A stretch of DNA of 44,606 nucleotides, taken from the NCBI RefSeq assembly GCF_018811945.1, contig NZ_JACRVU010000021.1, positions 1 through 44,606 on the forward strand, written 5' to 3'. Position numbers and translations under genes: made by a program. This stretch comes from Gluconobacter sp. P1C6_b (GTDB lineage: Bacteria; Pseudomonadota; Alphaproteobacteria; Acetobacterales; Acetobacteraceae). Numbering within the stretch: position 1 is the first letter of the stretch; each line of letters starts with the position of its first letter. Below the pieces are notes generated by a model that had not been told where the DNA came from, did not search any database, and saw nothing but the letters and a program-made list of their open reading frames with translations. This document shows, piece by piece, positions 24,484 through 32,798 of the stretch.

Positions 24484-25419
24484 ATGCGCTCTTTCATCCC
24501 GATGCTGATGCTCGGGCTCCCAGCTGTTGCTCTCGGAGCCTCGACCTGCCCCGCCGCGGAGCCAATCCGTGCCGCTGGTGGCCCGCCCCCTTCACAACCG
24601 CTACCTGTTATGCCGGAGATGGGGCCAACGATGGCCGCCGCCGACATTGCAGCCTCACCTGCCTTGACCCGCCTTGCGAGCCAGGGCGCACAACTCTATC
24701 GGCTGCAATCGGAGCACGGTCTTGAGGCCGTCTTTGCCCGGAGCGGTACGCAGTTCCGTGTCTTTTACCTCACACCCGATCATCTGGCCGAAATCGGAGG
24801 GGTCATGTGGGATGCGACCGGTCATAACATCACACGCGACCAGGTCTCATCGATCCCGGGTGCGATCCCGACTGTGCAATGGAATCCCTCTGGCTCCGGT
24901 CCAGGCTCAAGGTCGGGCGCGGCATCAGCAACGACTGCACCTCCTGCAGTGGATCCTGTTGAGCGCGTGAAAGCGGTTGCCTTCGGGCTTGAAGGACAGG
25001 ACACGGCACCCCGCGTCTATATGTTCATTGATCCGCTGTGTCCGTTCTCGACCCGTGCCTACGCGGCCCTGAAGCCTGCTGTTGCGTCCGGCCGGCTACA
25101 GCTTGCGATCGTCCCGGTCTCGATCAACGATCATGAGAACAAGGGGGCCAGTACGCCGGCTGCGCAACAGATGCTCTCTGCAAAACCGCATGACATGGCT
25201 GCACTGTGGAACCAGATCGATGATCTTGGTCACGCTGTTCCAGGCCACGCGACCTCAGACACGGCGGGCGCCAGCCTGATGCTGAATCTCTCTGCCGCTC
25301 ATTCGATTGGCCTGAGAGGAACGCCAACCTTCGTGTGGAAGGATCGCAACGGCGCCCCGCATGTTGAGGCAGGCCTGCCAGACGATCTCGATGCGTTTCT
25401 CGCGAGCCTCCACGCATGA
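24484..25419 (+). CDS. DsbC/TrbB-like periplasmic thioredoxin-fold protein with a one-cysteine active site
   Basis: A 311-residue exported protein starting at MRSFIPMLMLGLPAVALG, with AGGAGG upstream of ATG 24484. A DsbC/DsbG-like dimerisation part (FRVFYLTPDHLAEIGGVMWD) is followed by a thioredoxin fold with VYMFIDPLCPFSTRAYAAL. It ends in the cis-Pro segment GLRGTPTFVWKD. The active site reads Cys-Pro-Phe-Ser where isomerases have CxxC. It may therefore act as a thiol-binding chaperone or one-Cys reductase for transfer proteins. IncI plasmids carry a comparable trbB gene. It overlaps the next start as ATGA. Confidence 0.8.
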   Translation: MRSFIPMLMLGLPAVALGASTCPAAEPIRAAGGPPPSQPLPVMPEMGPTMAAADIAASPALTRLASQGAQLYRLQSEHGLEAVFARSGTQFRVFYLTPDHLAEIGGVMWDATGHNITRDQVSSIPGAIPTVQWNPSGSGPGSRSGAASATTAPPAVDPVERVKAVAFGLEGQDTAPRVYMFIDPLCPFSTRAYAALKPAVASGRLQLAIVPVSINDHENKGASTPAAQQMLSAKPHDMAALWNQIDDLGHAVPGHATSDTAGASLMLNLSAAHSIGLRGTPTFVWKDRNGAPHVEAGLPDDLDAFLASLHA

Positions 25420-25868
25420 GCCTTCGTGCGACACTGAAGCAGCGGGCCGGACGAGCCGCGTTATGGCTCGTCTTTCCGTTTATCTTTGCGCTGAGGCCGG
25501 GTCTGCGCACGGCGCAGCAGGGTCTTCGGATCCTTCAGGACGTTCCTGTGATCCAGCCCGTAGATCAGACGACGGTCGAGGATCAGCCTCCCATGTCGCC
25601 GCAAATGGCTGCAATCCGCAAGCGAACCCGGACCCTGGGGCGACTGTATGGCACGCTCTGTCTGCTGGCGAGCCTCTGGTGGGTGATGATCCTCATGTGG
25701 AGCGGTGGGGCCGCTTTCAGCGCATCCTGCGTGGAAGCGCTCGCCTGTGCGATTGTTCTGGGAAGCCAGTTTGTTATTCAGGGCTTCTCAAACTGGCAGG
25801 CCCGGACAGGACGCGCCGGAAAACTTTCGGAGTATCTTTCGGACGGGCGGCTGCTCTGGCCTCGATAA
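25416..25868 (+). CDS. small membrane protein, function unknown
   Basis: A 150-residue protein. The N-terminal segment WLVFPFIFAL, then LYGTLCLLASLWWVMILMW and ACAIVLGSQFVIQG, look like two or three membrane helices. A basic C-terminus follows. It is translationally coupled (ATGA) to the DsbC-like protein. It resembles accessory inner-membrane proteins of I-type transfer regions in size and layout only, and I do not assign a name. Confidence 0.55.
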   Translation: MSLRATLKQRAGRAALWLVFPFIFALRPGLRTAQQGLRILQDVPVIQPVDQTTVEDQPPMSPQMAAIRKRTRTLGRLYGTLCLLASLWWVMILMWSGGAAFSASCVEALACAIVLGSQFVIQGFSNWQARTGRAGKLSEYLSDGRLLWPR

Positions 25869-25877
25869 AGCCAGTCT

Positions 25878-25901
25878 CCGGGACGTCTCAGAACGTCCCG
25901 G
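25878..25901. terminator. hairpin between converging genes
   Basis: CCGGGACGT-CTCAGA-ACGTCCCGG is a perfect 9-bp stem. It overlaps the last 14 nt of the leftward lipoprotein gene and follows the rightward membrane-protein gene. Outer AAAGCC and GGCTTT blocks can extend it. It likely ends transcription from both sides, although the T runs are short. Confidence 0.6.
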
Positions 25902-26199
25902 CTTGGGCGGCTTTGTGGTCAATCGACCAGGCGGCCTTTTCATAATCAGGGCGATCACCCTGATCGACCGGATCATTGGGTTTGACAATGGTGCCGGCGC
26001 GGGTGGCCAGCGCAGGACGCCAGGTCACGGGCGCCGAGCCATAGGGCGCATAAGGATCGTAAAGCGGCTGCTCCACCTTGGGTGGTGGTGGTGGCACATT
26101 GTAAGACGAGAGTGAACGGATGTTGCCGTGAGCGCAGGCTGACAGGCTGCACAGTAAAGCCAAGCCAGCGATACTGTGCTTCAGAGTGACAACGCTCAA
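25888..26199 (-). CDS. small lipoprotein, last gene of the leftward transfer operon
   Basis: A 103-residue lipoprotein starting at TTG 26199, which overlaps the upstream stop as TTGA. This coupling supports the rare start codon. The signal sequence runs to the lipobox in LLCSLSAC. The mature part is proline-rich (VPPPPPKVEQPLYDP), with no known domain. It probably sits in the outer membrane as an accessory to the transfer apparatus. Confidence 0.6.
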   Translation of the reverse strand: MSVVTLKHSIAGLALLCSLSACAHGNIRSLSSYNVPPPPPKVEQPLYDPYAPYGSAPVTWRPALATRAGTIVKPNDPVDQGDRPDYEKAAWSIDHKAAQAGTF

Positions 26200-26519
26200 G
26201 AGCCGTTACCCTTTGCCTTTAGTTTGGCTTCGAGTACGGCAACACGCGCTTCGGCCTTCTCGGCGCGACCTCGCCACAGGTCGCGTGTTTCGCGCCCCCA
26301 AGTCTGCCACTCGTTACGGTTCTGCTCCATTTCATCAAGGCCACGGTTAGCCACCGCGTATTTTTCTGCGAGGGCGTCGTACCTCCTGACAAGGTCGTTA
26401 TGAAGATCTACGACCTGATTATAGGCTGCCAGGGGAACCGACTTACCGACAGCCTGTGCCATTCTTTCGGTAGCCTGCGTAATGCGGCAGAGCTGACCAA
26501 ACTCCAGAATGTCTGCCAT
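26196..26519 (-). CDS. coiled-coil protein, function unknown
   Basis: A 107-residue helical, probably coiled-coil protein. YNQVVDLHNDLVRRYDALAEKY and the Ala/Glu/Lys-rich C-terminus (EKAEARVAVLEAKLKAKG) have heptad spacing. It has no signal peptide or membrane segment, so it is cytoplasmic. It lies 12 nt after the dotA/traY gene and overlaps the lipoprotein gene, so it belongs to the transfer operon. Confidence 0.55.
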   Translation of the reverse strand: MADILEFGQLCRITQATERMAQAVGKSVPLAAYNQVVDLHNDLVRRYDALAEKYAVANRGLDEMEQNRNEWQTWGRETRDLWRGRAEKAEARVAVLEAKLKAKGNGS

Positions 26520-26531
26520 TATCCGTTTTCC

Positions 26532-28841
26532 TTAATCCTCGGCGCGGCCAGAGATCTGCATGAGAGCTCTGGTGGTAGAGTCTACTGGCTCTGCAGCGCC
26601 CTTGTCGACGGTATTCTGGGCATTTCCGATTGCACTCACATCCGACACGGTCTGTTGGGCAATATTTGCCACTTTATCTGTAGGAGCTGCGATCCCCCGG
26701 CCGGTTGACTTGTCATTAAAGTCATCACTGTCCACACGACCGATACTCGTCATGCCCGCCATCGCAGGGATGTGGTGTGGCAGGGTCGAAATCAGCCTGA
26801 AGCACATGACGGCGATGCTCATCTCCATCGTGACGAACATGCAGAGCAGGACGATCAGGCCGATAAAATTGTCCAGAAGCCAGCCACGCTCAAAGACGAA
26901 CCCGGTGGCAATCGAGAACGCCTTCATGACCAGCCAGGAGATCGAGGCAAAGATCGTGTAACTGAGCACGAGACCTGCAATCATCATCACCGGGCGAAAG
27001 AGAATTGTGAACAGCACTTCATAGCCACGGTTTCCGCGGCCATGAAGGCCCTCCCCCTGAAACACCAGATGGGCCAGCATCCACAGCGGAACGCCCACCA
27101 CGGCTTCGACCACGACGATGTACCATCCCGCCACACCTGCCATCCAGTAAGCAAACGGGGTCATCGGGAGGACGTAAGCAAGCGTAATGCCGGGAGCAAG
27201 CAGGAAGAAAGCAGCCGCAAAGACAGGCGTGAGCAGGGCTTTGATCAGACCACTCAGTGCGAAGCTGCCCGCGGATGCAATGGCAGCCGGGACATCCCCG
27301 GTGGCAAGATTGGCCGCTGTCGCGAGCCCCGCCCCTGTCTTGCTACTGAGCACCGCAGCACCCCCAATAATCGCCAAGGCTGTGTGAATCAGAAGATGGC
27401 CAAGCCCGATCATTGCCCCCAGAGGATCGGTCCAGTCACTCCCGGATGTTGGCGACAGGAGATGATTGACGATCAGCGTCATGACCCCGTTCGTAATGCC
27501 GAGTGCCTGAAGAACACGGTCCAGAGCCGATTGTCCGGAACTGGGTAAAGCTGCGTTGTTAAAGAGCCTCGTCGCCCCATTAGGCGCACTGGCGCTATCC
27601 GACGTGGCCAGCTTCTGCTCTTCCGCAGCCTGATACTGCTCGATCGCGGTGATCGGACCCGCAAGGTCCCTGGAGAGGAATGACCCTAATCCCTGCCAGC
27701 TTGGCAGAGTCACCGACGGGACGATGGAGGACATGGACAGCACCTCTGCATTGAGGCGCGAAATCTCAAGGTAGTACGCCCCCAGCCCGCTCCAGCCGAG
27801 GTTTTTCATAGCCACATAGCCGGCATCACTTGAGCCGTTACCATCTGAGGAATACTGCGCACGGATCTTGCTGATCATGGCCGTGGCCGCCTCACTCAGC
27901 GCCGAGGAATAGGACGTATTCTGTGCGGTCAGAACCGCATCCATGGAGCGAAGGGCCGTCACATCCCGCGTCTGCCAGATCGTATCCGCGAGAGACGACA
28001 TGGGCGTGCGCACCGCGCTGATCAGATCCTGAAGCGCTTTGACCTGCCTGGTGCCAACATCTGTCAGATCAAGATTTGACCCGAGCATCTGCTGCTCAAC
28101 CTGCTGCGGGATCGTGACCGAGATGCTGCCGCATGTTGCCGCAGCCGTCGCCTCGCCTACGGCAAGGCTGTAATCCACCGTCACTGGCGAACCATTGCCT
28201 GGGTTTGAAACCTTTGGTTCGGGCATAAGGTCAGGATTGTTTGAGGCTTTGTTGACCAGGGCGCGGCAGAGTTCGCTTTCCATCACGGCCATGACCACCT
28301 GCCTGGTCCCAGGGATGATCGGTTCTGCAAGCGGCAAAGCGTTCGGGCCGATCGATTTGGCCACAACATCCGTCAGGTTGCGGGCCATTCCGATCGCCGT
28401 CTTCGCACCCTGCACGACGAGCGCCTGCCCCACCGAGAAGCCACCGTTTGCAGGGATCGGCACGATCAGCCCGAGGGCCACAACAACGCGCAGCGGCACC
28501 CACCCGGAGAAGCTTGCAGAGAAAATCTTTCCGCTTTCCGCTGTCTTATGAACCTGCAGGATGGAGGCATAGCTGATCCAGAACGCCGCAATCAGCATCG
28601 CATAAGCCGAAATATACTGCAGCATTGTGCCTGTGGCTGTCTCTGTGCCCCCTGACATCGGGAAGAGACTGTCGAGCACGCGGGCGGACCAGTCATCGCC
28701 CGCGCTCAGGTTGCTCCAGCTCACGCTGTCTGCCGTGGTTCCGGCATAGGCGGATCCCATAGTCACCGTGAGGACAACGACTGTCATGGTGACCGCCCGG
28801 AAATGCCGGGACGCTCGAAGGAGCCGCATGAACTGGTGCAT
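26532..28841 (-). CDS. traY: DotA/TraY-family integral membrane protein of the I-type secretion system
   Basis: A 769-residue inner-membrane protein that forms part of the transfer channel. A signal or first membrane segment is followed by MLIAAFWISYASILQVHKTAESGK and WVPLRVVVALGLIVPIPANGGFSVGQ, the hallmark of the DotA/TraY family. A long periplasmic middle section and a cluster of membrane helices from about residue 470 come next. These include WMAGVAGWYIVVVEAVVGVPLW and HLVFQGEGLHGRGNRGY, both typical of the family. It is co-transcribed with the genes on either side, with gaps of 5 and 12 nt. Confidence 0.9.
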   Translation of the reverse strand: MHQFMRLLRASRHFRAVTMTVVVLTVTMGSAYAGTTADSVSWSNLSAGDDWSARVLDSLFPMSGGTETATGTMLQYISAYAMLIAAFWISYASILQVHKTAESGKIFSASFSGWVPLRVVVALGLIVPIPANGGFSVGQALVVQGAKTAIGMARNLTDVVAKSIGPNALPLAEPIIPGTRQVVMAVMESELCRALVNKASNNPDLMPEPKVSNPGNGSPVTVDYSLAVGEATAAATCGSISVTIPQQVEQQMLGSNLDLTDVGTRQVKALQDLISAVRTPMSSLADTIWQTRDVTALRSMDAVLTAQNTSYSSALSEAATAMISKIRAQYSSDGNGSSDAGYVAMKNLGWSGLGAYYLEISRLNAEVLSMSSIVPSVTLPSWQGLGSFLSRDLAGPITAIEQYQAAEEQKLATSDSASAPNGATRLFNNAALPSSGQSALDRVLQALGITNGVMTLIVNHLLSPTSGSDWTDPLGAMIGLGHLLIHTALAIIGGAAVLSSKTGAGLATAANLATGDVPAAIASAGSFALSGLIKALLTPVFAAAFFLLAPGITLAYVLPMTPFAYWMAGVAGWYIVVVEAVVGVPLWMLAHLVFQGEGLHGRGNRGYEVLFTILFRPVMMIAGLVLSYTIFASISWLVMKAFSIATGFVFERGWLLDNFIGLIVLLCMFVTMEMSIAVMCFRLISTLPHHIPAMAGMTSIGRVDSDDFNDKSTGRGIAAPTDKVANIAQQTVSDVSAIGNAQNTVDKGAAEPVDSTTRALMQISGRAED

Positions 28842-28846
28842 TGTTT

Positions 28847-30535
28847 TTAGACCTCAGGGCTCGGGCTGTTATCGCGACTTTGCTCCTGGCCCTGCTTTCG
28901 ATCTTTGGTAAAAAAATCATGAAAACGGTCCACCAGGCGTTCCAGAGCCGCGCCAACTTCCTTCAGAAAGTCCTTTCCCGGCTCCTGGCCCGGAAGAGAT
29001 TCCAGCTTCTTGCCAACACTGGCGGCGGTTTCCTCTGCGCTCTGCACAGTGGGATCACTCAAAGCGTCCCGTTTGGAGGCTTCATCACCCAGAACCTCGA
29101 CTTCCTTGCCCAGTCGCTGAGACGACTTGCGCAGTTTTTCCCAGGACTCTGCGAAGCCGGGCGTTTTCTCCAGGGACGCGGTGAGCTGCGCGCGAAGCGC
29201 CTTATGGCTCCCATCCTCGGTCATGCCCGCAATGACAGAACTTTCTGATTGTCCAGGCTCTGACGCGGCTTTGGTGAAGGCTTCAAAAAACTCCCGGCCG
29301 ACACGCTTGAGAGCGCCAAGATCTTCTTCGACTTCACGGGCCGCTTCCTTGACCTTGCGCGTTCGGTTCTGGATCTGGCGGTCATCGCTCTTGCCCACCA
29401 GATCACTCATAAAGTCGGCCAGTCCACGACGATTGGTCGCCGTGGCGGTGGTTGGCGCAACTTTCGCCTCAGGCTGATTTAGTTTGCTCTCCGCCTTCGG
29501 TGTGTTCTCCTCGACCGCTTGATCAGCGTCGGGGTGAGGTGTCCGGGCGCCGGCATTATCGCGTGGAGCTGGCTTCTTGGTCTCGGGAGGCTCTTCTTTT
29601 TCCGCTTGGTCGGCGTTGCTTTGATCCTCATGCTGTATCGCACGATCCTCTTGTGCGGGGCTTTGCGACACCGCATCTTCCACGTCTCCTTGCCGCTCAG
29701 AACGGCGAAGCTCTCCCTGGAACTCCTCGTCGTCCCGAAAGGGACCGGCCTCTTCTTCCAGAGACTGTAAATATCCTTCGTCCTCAAACGGGTCATTCGA
29801 GGGAAGGCCTGGCTCAAGGATCTCGTGCTGTGTCCGGGGCGCCTGCTGAGGCTCGTGGGAGGTGTGTTCACTTTCCGCGACAGGAGGCTCATGCTCCGTC
29901 ACGGGTGGTTGGGACATGTCAGCAGAAGCCTGTTGCTGTACTTCCGAAGATGCTTCCCGCGCAGGCGGGGGCTGTGGCGTCGATGTCGCCGCGGCGGGGT
30001 CCGGCTGCTGTGCATCGGGTCGAGGTGACGGCTCTGGCTCGGTCTGTTGCGCGCGGGCAGGAGTGCCCGACAGGGCCATGGTGATGCGATAGTCCAGAAC
30101 GGCAGCCAGCCGTGCCGCGGCAACGGAAGCCTGGTCCTCCGGAGACATTCCGGACATATCCAGCGCTGTTTTACGGAGATCACGGACAAGATCTCGATCT
30201 TCAAGCGAGCCAGCCTGCGCCAGCATGGCTTTGATTTCTTCGTTCTCCAACCCCGGCAGATCTGTGCCATGAGCTTTCAGGCCGGCCGCCAGAATGGGAG
30301 GGATCTGCGGATCTGCGCCGGTTCCACTAAAATCCTTCCAGTCCTGGACAAGCCACGCCACCTGAACGGTGAACTTTGGATCGCTTTCCAGTCCCGGGTT
30401 TTCCCGCAGACGCGCGGTCAGGTCAGAGAGATCTTGTGCAAGCCCGCGCTCTGCTTCGGGGATGGTCGACTGCTGAGCATCAAGGGCCTGCAGGACGTAG
30501 CCTAGCGGCCCTTGCTGAGTGAGAGTACCCGACAT
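28847..30535 (-). CDS. large acidic, proline-rich protein of the transfer operon, function unknown
   Basis: About 562 residues. A helical N-terminal region (YVLQALDAQQSTIPEAERG, LPGLENEEIKAMLAQAGS) leads into about 200 residues of low-complexity Pro/Glu/Gln. A charged helical C-terminal region follows (FMSDLVGKSDDRQIQNRTRK, EVEEDLGALKRVGREFFEAF). It has no signal peptide, so it is cytoplasmic. ATG 30535 is preferred to ATG 30541 because AGGA has proper spacing only for the former. Its place, right before the dotA/traY gene, suggests a coupling, substrate or regulatory role, but no domain is recognised. Confidence 0.6.
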   Translation of the reverse strand: MSGTLTQQGPLGYVLQALDAQQSTIPEAERGLAQDLSDLTARLRENPGLESDPKFTVQVAWLVQDWKDFSGTGADPQIPPILAAGLKAHGTDLPGLENEEIKAMLAQAGSLEDRDLVRDLRKTALDMSGMSPEDQASVAAARLAAVLDYRITMALSGTPARAQQTEPEPSPRPDAQQPDPAAATSTPQPPPAREASSEVQQQASADMSQPPVTEHEPPVAESEHTSHEPQQAPRTQHEILEPGLPSNDPFEDEGYLQSLEEEAGPFRDDEEFQGELRRSERQGDVEDAVSQSPAQEDRAIQHEDQSNADQAEKEEPPETKKPAPRDNAGARTPHPDADQAVEENTPKAESKLNQPEAKVAPTTATATNRRGLADFMSDLVGKSDDRQIQNRTRKVKEAAREVEEDLGALKRVGREFFEAFTKAASEPGQSESSVIAGMTEDGSHKALRAQLTASLEKTPGFAESWEKLRKSSQRLGKEVEVLGDEASKRDALSDPTVQSAEETAASVGKKLESLPGQEPGKDFLKEVGAALERLVDRFHDFFTKDRKQGQEQSRDNSPSPEV

Positions 30536-30556
30536 GGTCATTCCTATTCGAGATGT

Positions 30557-31732
30557 TCAGGGGAGTGTTGGGGTAGGAACCGGCAGGGGAGACACCGCCC
30601 GAAGCCGTTGTTCAGCAGACGTCGCGAGCCTGTTGGCTTCCATCAGCGCCCGGGTCTGGTCCAGTTTGAACTGCTGCCAGGCAATCCAGTTACGCTGCGC
30701 ATCCAGCAGAGCGATCTGGACAAGAACCGACTTGTCGGATGGCATCGCCTGCAGGTCTGCCTGCCAGTCTGTACCGCTATATTTCCGGTTGATTTCCAGC
30801 TCAGTGGCTTCGCTTTCCGAGCCAACCGAGGTGTTGGTGTAACCCTCACGGACCGCCTCAGCTTTCTGGGCGGCACTCAGGGTCACGGTGTTCGCGTGCC
30901 ACCCGATAATGTCGTCTCCGACGTGGTGGGCGAGCGAAATGGCAGCATTGTAGGCACGGCGGCCCGGAAGGGCAGACTGTCCATCCACTGAGGTCAGAGC
31001 ACTCCCTCTCAATGCGGCGGGAGCAACCGGCTGGATCAGTGTCGTGACGTAGTCATTGGCACGGTCGATCGAGGCCTGATCCTGATATGCCGGTGGCGTT
31101 AAGAGGCTGGTGGCGTCCTGATCCGCATTCTGCTGATCGGTGGAGGCCAGCGAGCAAATTCCAGCGTCCGCTTCTGCATCTGAGCAGTAAAGCGTAAAAT
31201 GGCGGTTGTTGTTGGCCTGCGCGCCCTGCCCTGCGCCTTCCCAGGAAGGCGTTCCTTTCCCTGCCTGCGTGCGCTTGTCCTTGCCGATATCCAGCGCAGT
31301 TGCGACTGCGGCGCCATTTCGCGCCGCAACAACGGCAGTCTGCCCGCCTTCAAGATTAAGACAATCCTGCCGATTGGTCGCATGGTTGTCGCGCTGCTGA
31401 GCCGCCCGGACGTCCCGCGCAAGTTCGGCCTGAACCATGTTATTCGCGTCTGCAATCTCCTCCTGCGCCCCCACTTGAGCCTTCAAATAGTTGCTCACTT
31501 GTGTGAAGCCGTCTCCGAGAGTGCTATTAACGTGGCCGAGTGCGACGTTCAGGACTTTCTGGGCAGTAGTGATGACGCTGTTCATCGCGCCCTGGAGCGT
31601 ACTGATCGCACCCACGATCGCGGCAGAATCAAAGAAGGCATAAGCTGGTTTCGGAACTGCTAGAGTTGCGAGGGTTAGTACAAGCAGACTCATTATTCCG
31701 AGGCGTGCCACCCTGCTGAAAGCCTGCTTCAT
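30557..31732 (-). CDS. traW: TraW-like secreted conjugation protein
   Basis: A 391-residue exported protein with signal peptide (LGIMSLLVLTLATLAVPKPA). The mature part is helical: AISTLQGAMNSVITTAQKVL, then QVGAQEEIADANNMVQAELA. It has conserved-looking cysteines (RQDCLNL, LYCSDAEADAGICSL) and a C-terminal LLDAQRNWIAWQQFKLDQTRA. Position upstream of the dotA/traY gene and overall layout match TraW proteins of I-type plasmids. The assignment rests on context and general resemblance. The start overlaps the preceding stop as ATGA. Confidence 0.6.
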   Translation of the reverse strand: MKQAFSRVARLGIMSLLVLTLATLAVPKPAYAFFDSAAIVGAISTLQGAMNSVITTAQKVLNVALGHVNSTLGDGFTQVSNYLKAQVGAQEEIADANNMVQAELARDVRAAQQRDNHATNRQDCLNLEGGQTAVVAARNGAAVATALDIGKDKRTQAGKGTPSWEGAGQGAQANNNRHFTLYCSDAEADAGICSLASTDQQNADQDATSLLTPPAYQDQASIDRANDYVTTLIQPVAPAALRGSALTSVDGQSALPGRRAYNAAISLAHHVGDDIIGWHANTVTLSAAQKAEAVREGYTNTSVGSESEATELEINRKYSGTDWQADLQAMPSDKSVLVQIALLDAQRNWIAWQQFKLDQTRALMEANRLATSAEQRLRAVSPLPVPTPTLP

Positions 31733-32301
31733 TCGCTCACCTGGGAGATACCGGTGTTCGAGCCAATCGCCTCAAAACTATACCCAGAAGGAAGCTGGCT
31801 TTGTCCGGTTACGACCCAGCTCTGCTGCCCAGTCGTATTAGTACCGGCATTGATCAGGCTATCACCCCCACCACCGAAACTCAGGTTCGGGCAAAAGCTT
31901 CCAACTCCAAGACCCAGATTGAAGTTCGTATCCAAGCCCGTGACAGAAAGACCGCAGTGAGCCGCACTTTGGAGACTGTCCCACTCTGATGTGATCTGGG
32001 AACAGATCTTGCCCATCGTAGCCTCAGCAAGCGCAGTCAAATTTACTTTGTTCGTAACGACATCCAGGCCAATACCGTTGAAGAAGTTCCCCAAGCATGT
32101 GAATTTCGTGACGGACTTAGGCTGATGGATCGTTGCGTCGTCAGCCTTCAGGTCTGCGGCAAGCCCTGTCGCGCCTGCCTGCACGAGTGTCTGGCAGCCG
32201 GAGGAAGAGCCTTCTCCACAAGCCGGTGTCACCAGACTGAAACCTAGCGCGGCGATCAGCGGTACAACGGTGAGACGTGTGCTCTCTCGGCACGCGCTCA
32301 T
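31729..32301 (-). CDS. secreted cysteine-rich protein of the transfer operon
   Basis: A 190-residue exported protein starting at ATG 32301 (MSACRESTRLTVVPLIAALG), overlapping the previous stop as ATGA. The mature part has cysteines in TPACGEG, SGCQTLV, FTCLGNFF, KICSQIT, AHCGLSV and FCPNLSF. This suggests several disulfides, in keeping with the DsbC-like protein nearby. The C-terminal Gly-rich section (LSFGGGGDSLINAGTN) is unusual. I do not recognise the family. Confidence 0.55.
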   Translation of the reverse strand: MSACRESTRLTVVPLIAALGFSLVTPACGEGSSSGCQTLVQAGATGLAADLKADDATIHQPKSVTKFTCLGNFFNGIGLDVVTNKVNLTALAEATMGKICSQITSEWDSLQSAAHCGLSVTGLDTNFNLGLGVGSFCPNLSFGGGGDSLINAGTNTTGQQSWVVTGQSQLPSGYSFEAIGSNTGISQVSE

Positions 32302-32591
32302 TGTGCTGCACCCGGAGGCGTCCCCGAAGGGCGACTGTCCTGTCGTGAGACAGGCTTTCCGAGAGGCCCAAGGATCTGCCTCGCGCCCTCTGCTGTCAGC
32401 CATCCGCCCTTGGGCTTTTCCTGCTCTCTCGTCTCACCAGACACCTCGACCCTCCAAAGCGGTTTCCATCCTGAGAGATAATAGAGGTGGAGGATGTGAG
32501 TGCGTGCCCGGTCTGTCGCGGCGGCAGGAACGGGTTGGCAACCGAAAAACGTCTTTGCGAGACATTCCGAAGCCGGAACGGGAAGCCCCAA
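32298..32591 (-). CDS. small protein, first gene of the leftward transfer operon
   Basis: Up to 97 residues. The 4-nt ATGA overlap with the next gene supports translation. The start is uncertain: TTG 32591 has no good ribosome site. The C-terminal half has a compact segment (LYYLSGWKPLWRVEV, KGGWLTAEGARQILGPLG) that could be a small DNA- or protein-binding fold, and a disordered tail. No family is recognised. Confidence 0.4.
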   Translation of the reverse strand: MGLPVPASECLAKTFFGCQPVPAAATDRARTHILHLYYLSGWKPLWRVEVSGETREQEKPKGGWLTAEGARQILGPLGKPVSRQDSRPSGTPPGAAQ

Positions 32592-32798
32592 AAATCAGAT
32601 TGTGATCCATGCAAAAACGGAATGGGGGTATTCCTCAAACGCGGCCTAGCCGATTTTCGGGACTCCGCTGCCTTCTCCACGCACTGTTGCAAAACTACAC
32701 AGTTCCTCAAAAACGACCAGTCATCGGTAACATTTTGCGACGCGAGCGGTTAGGCTGTTTGACGATGAATTAACGATTTTACGGATGTAAAGAATATC
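32592..32798. promoter_or_regulatory. divergent promoter region between the two transfer operons
   Basis: These 207 nt separate the leftward and rightward transfer operons and become A/T-rich toward the rightward start. TTGACG at 32758-32763 is a plausible -35 box, but no convincing -10 is seen at the right distance. It is the most likely control point for both operons, possibly by the regulator encoded just downstream. Confidence 0.4.

Noticed and set aside
26772-27548. 258-codon open frame on the plus strand
   Set aside because: Antisense to the dotA/traY gene, highly charged and His-rich, with no domain; a shadow frame.
32487-32753. 88-codon cysteine-rich frame between the divergent transfer operons
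   Set aside because: No ribosome site, no family, and it overlaps the start of the leftward operon; probably chance.
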